A program made the translations under genes and the position numbers. Positions 22,373 through 23,245 of a stretch of DNA of 23,245 bases are shown piece by piece. A model generated the notes under the pieces. It was not told where the DNA came from and ran no database searches. It saw nothing but the letters and a program-made list of their open reading frames with translations. Every line of letters begins with the position of its first letter. The first letter of the stretch is position 1. The DNA is from Pelotomaculum sp. UBA4789 (GTDB lineage Bacteria; Bacillota; Desulfotomaculia; Desulfotomaculales; Pelotomaculaceae): positions 1 to 23,245 of the forward strand of contig DHGV01000109.1 of assembly GCA_002402945.1 (NCBI GenBank), written 5' to 3'.

Positions 22373-23245
22373 TCAGTCAATTTTCAGAAGCCTAGCATTG
22401 ATCGACACGATGATGGTGCTTAAGGACATCAATACAGCCCCCATGGCAGGGCTTATGGCAATGCCCTGGTTGTATAAAACACCTGCTGCCAACGGTAGCG
22501 CGACCACATTATATCCGGTGGCCCAGATCAGGTTCTGGATCATTTTTTTGTATGTTGCCTTTGAAAGCTTTAAGATATTTACTACATCCAGCGGATTGCT
22601 CCTGACAAGGATCACATCGGCCGTTTCGATGGCCACATCTGTGCCGGCGCCGATCGCGATGCCCAGTTCGGCCTTGGCCAGCGCCGGCGCATCATTAACC
22701 CCGTCACCGGTCATGGCGATTATCTTGCCCTCTCTTTGAAGCTCTTCAATTTTAGATGCTTTTTCCTGAGGCAGCACTTCGGCGATGACTTTGGTTATGT
22801 TGAGTCTGGTCCCGACATATGCAGCGGCCCTCATATTATCTCCTGTTAACATGATAGATTCCACCTGCATCGCTTTTAAAGCTTCAACGGCCTGCCTGGC
22901 TGTATCTCTTACTATATCTGATAAAGCAATGTAGCCCAGCAGTTTATTCCCTGCCAAAACAAAAACTACAGTCTTGCCTTCCCCGGCGAGTCTTTCATAA
23001 CTCAGCTCATCAAAGGCAATTTTTTCAGATCTTAAATAGCCCGGGCCTACAACCAAAACCTCTCTGCCGTCAACAACCGCTTTTAGCCCGATCCCGGTCA
23101 GGTTCTGAAAGCCCGTCACCTCCCTGCGCTGCAGGTTTAATTTCTTTCCTTCCGCCACGATCGCTTTAGAGATGGGGTGCTCCGAGTTTAGTTCCACTGA
23201 ATAGGCGATCGACAGCAGTTCGTCCCTGGATATGCCGGTTTCATG
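22373..23245 (-). CDS. copB: Copper-type P1B ATPase (CopB-like), C-terminal part, cut by window edge
   Basis: The frame is open to the end of the window (it reads HETGISRDELLSIAYSVELNSEHP), so the N terminus and phosphorylation motif are outside. Visible: the SEHPISKAIV histidine-proline site, the nucleotide-binding domain, IMLTGDN, GDGVNDAPALAKAELGIAIG and the last membrane helices. The final pair, WATGYNVVALPLAAGVLY and MSLSTIIVSINARLL, matches the CopB (P1B-3) form in which MSxST and YN line the ion path, rather than the CadA form with DMG. It is therefore a second, different heavy-metal pump from cadA. Metal specificity is inferred from these helices only. Confidence 0.88.
   Translation of the reverse strand, partial: HETGISRDELLSIAYSVELNSEHPISKAIVAEGKKLNLQRREVTGFQNLTGIGLKAVVDGREVLVVGPGYLRSEKIAFDELSYERLAGEGKTVVFVLAGNKLLGYIALSDIVRDTARQAVEALKAMQVESIMLTGDNMRAAAYVGTRLNITKVIAEVLPQEKASKIEELQREGKIIAMTGDGVNDAPALAKAELGIAIGAGTDVAIETADVILVRSNPLDVVNILKLSKATYKKMIQNLIWATGYNVVALPLAAGVLYNQGIAISPAMGAVLMSLSTIIVSINARLLKID

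Overview
The window looks like a chromosomal stretch from an anaerobic, spore-former-type Firmicute of the Clostridia (Peptococcaceae / Desulfotomaculum-Pelotomaculum-like). This is inferred from moderate GC, strong GGAGG-type ribosome binding sites, frequent TTG starts, an S-layer-homology protein, a c-di-AMP riboswitch, a CadC/CadA pair and signs of selenocysteine use. No rRNA, tRNA, CRISPR array or intact transposase was seen.

Layout. (1) 1-1970, minus strand: a TrkH/KtrB potassium channel subunit behind a promoter, a c-di-AMP (ydaO-type) riboswitch and a terminator. Its likely RCK partner KtrA lies about 7 kb away at 8676-9323. (2) 2134-5660, plus: a BtuF-BtuC-BtuD-like corrinoid importer whose ATPase has an extra C-terminal domain. 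A full cobalamin riboswitch with its terminator follows the operon instead of preceding it, with no obvious target gene. (3) 6211-9682: a hypothetical protein, a UspA protein, an ArsB/NhaD-type ion transporter, KtrA and another hypothetical protein. (4) 9765-12581, minus: a cadA-cadC heavy-metal efflux operon with a consensus promoter and a CadC-type operator just downstream of the -10 box. The first metal-binding motif of CadA is encoded as UGA-x-x-Cys. A hairpin resembling a bacterial SECIS follows the UGA, so the gene is probably a selenoprotein and not a truncated or broken gene. (5) 12719-17016, minus: a membrane protein with a VKOR/DsbB-like CxxC, LarE, an SLH protein with 74-residue tandem repeats, and a cupin. 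(6) 17257-19337, plus: a HerA/YjgR-like ATPase and an Ogt alkyltransferase. (7) 19388-21064, minus: a radical SAM/SPASM maturase preceded by a 30-codon gene with an in-frame UGA near its end and an excellent SECIS hairpin. This reads as a selenocysteine-containing RiPP precursor with its maturase (the SbtA/SbtM, 'selenobiotic' type). (8) 21223-23245, minus: an Mrp/ApbC-type P-loop protein, a 39-residue lysine-rich protein and the C-terminal part of a CopB-like P-type ATPase cut by the window edge.

The most interesting items are the Sec-peptide/radical SAM pair and the Sec-containing CadA. Both depend on UGA recoding and would be lost or truncated in ordinary gene calling. They support each other, because both require the same host selenocysteine machinery, which is not in this window.
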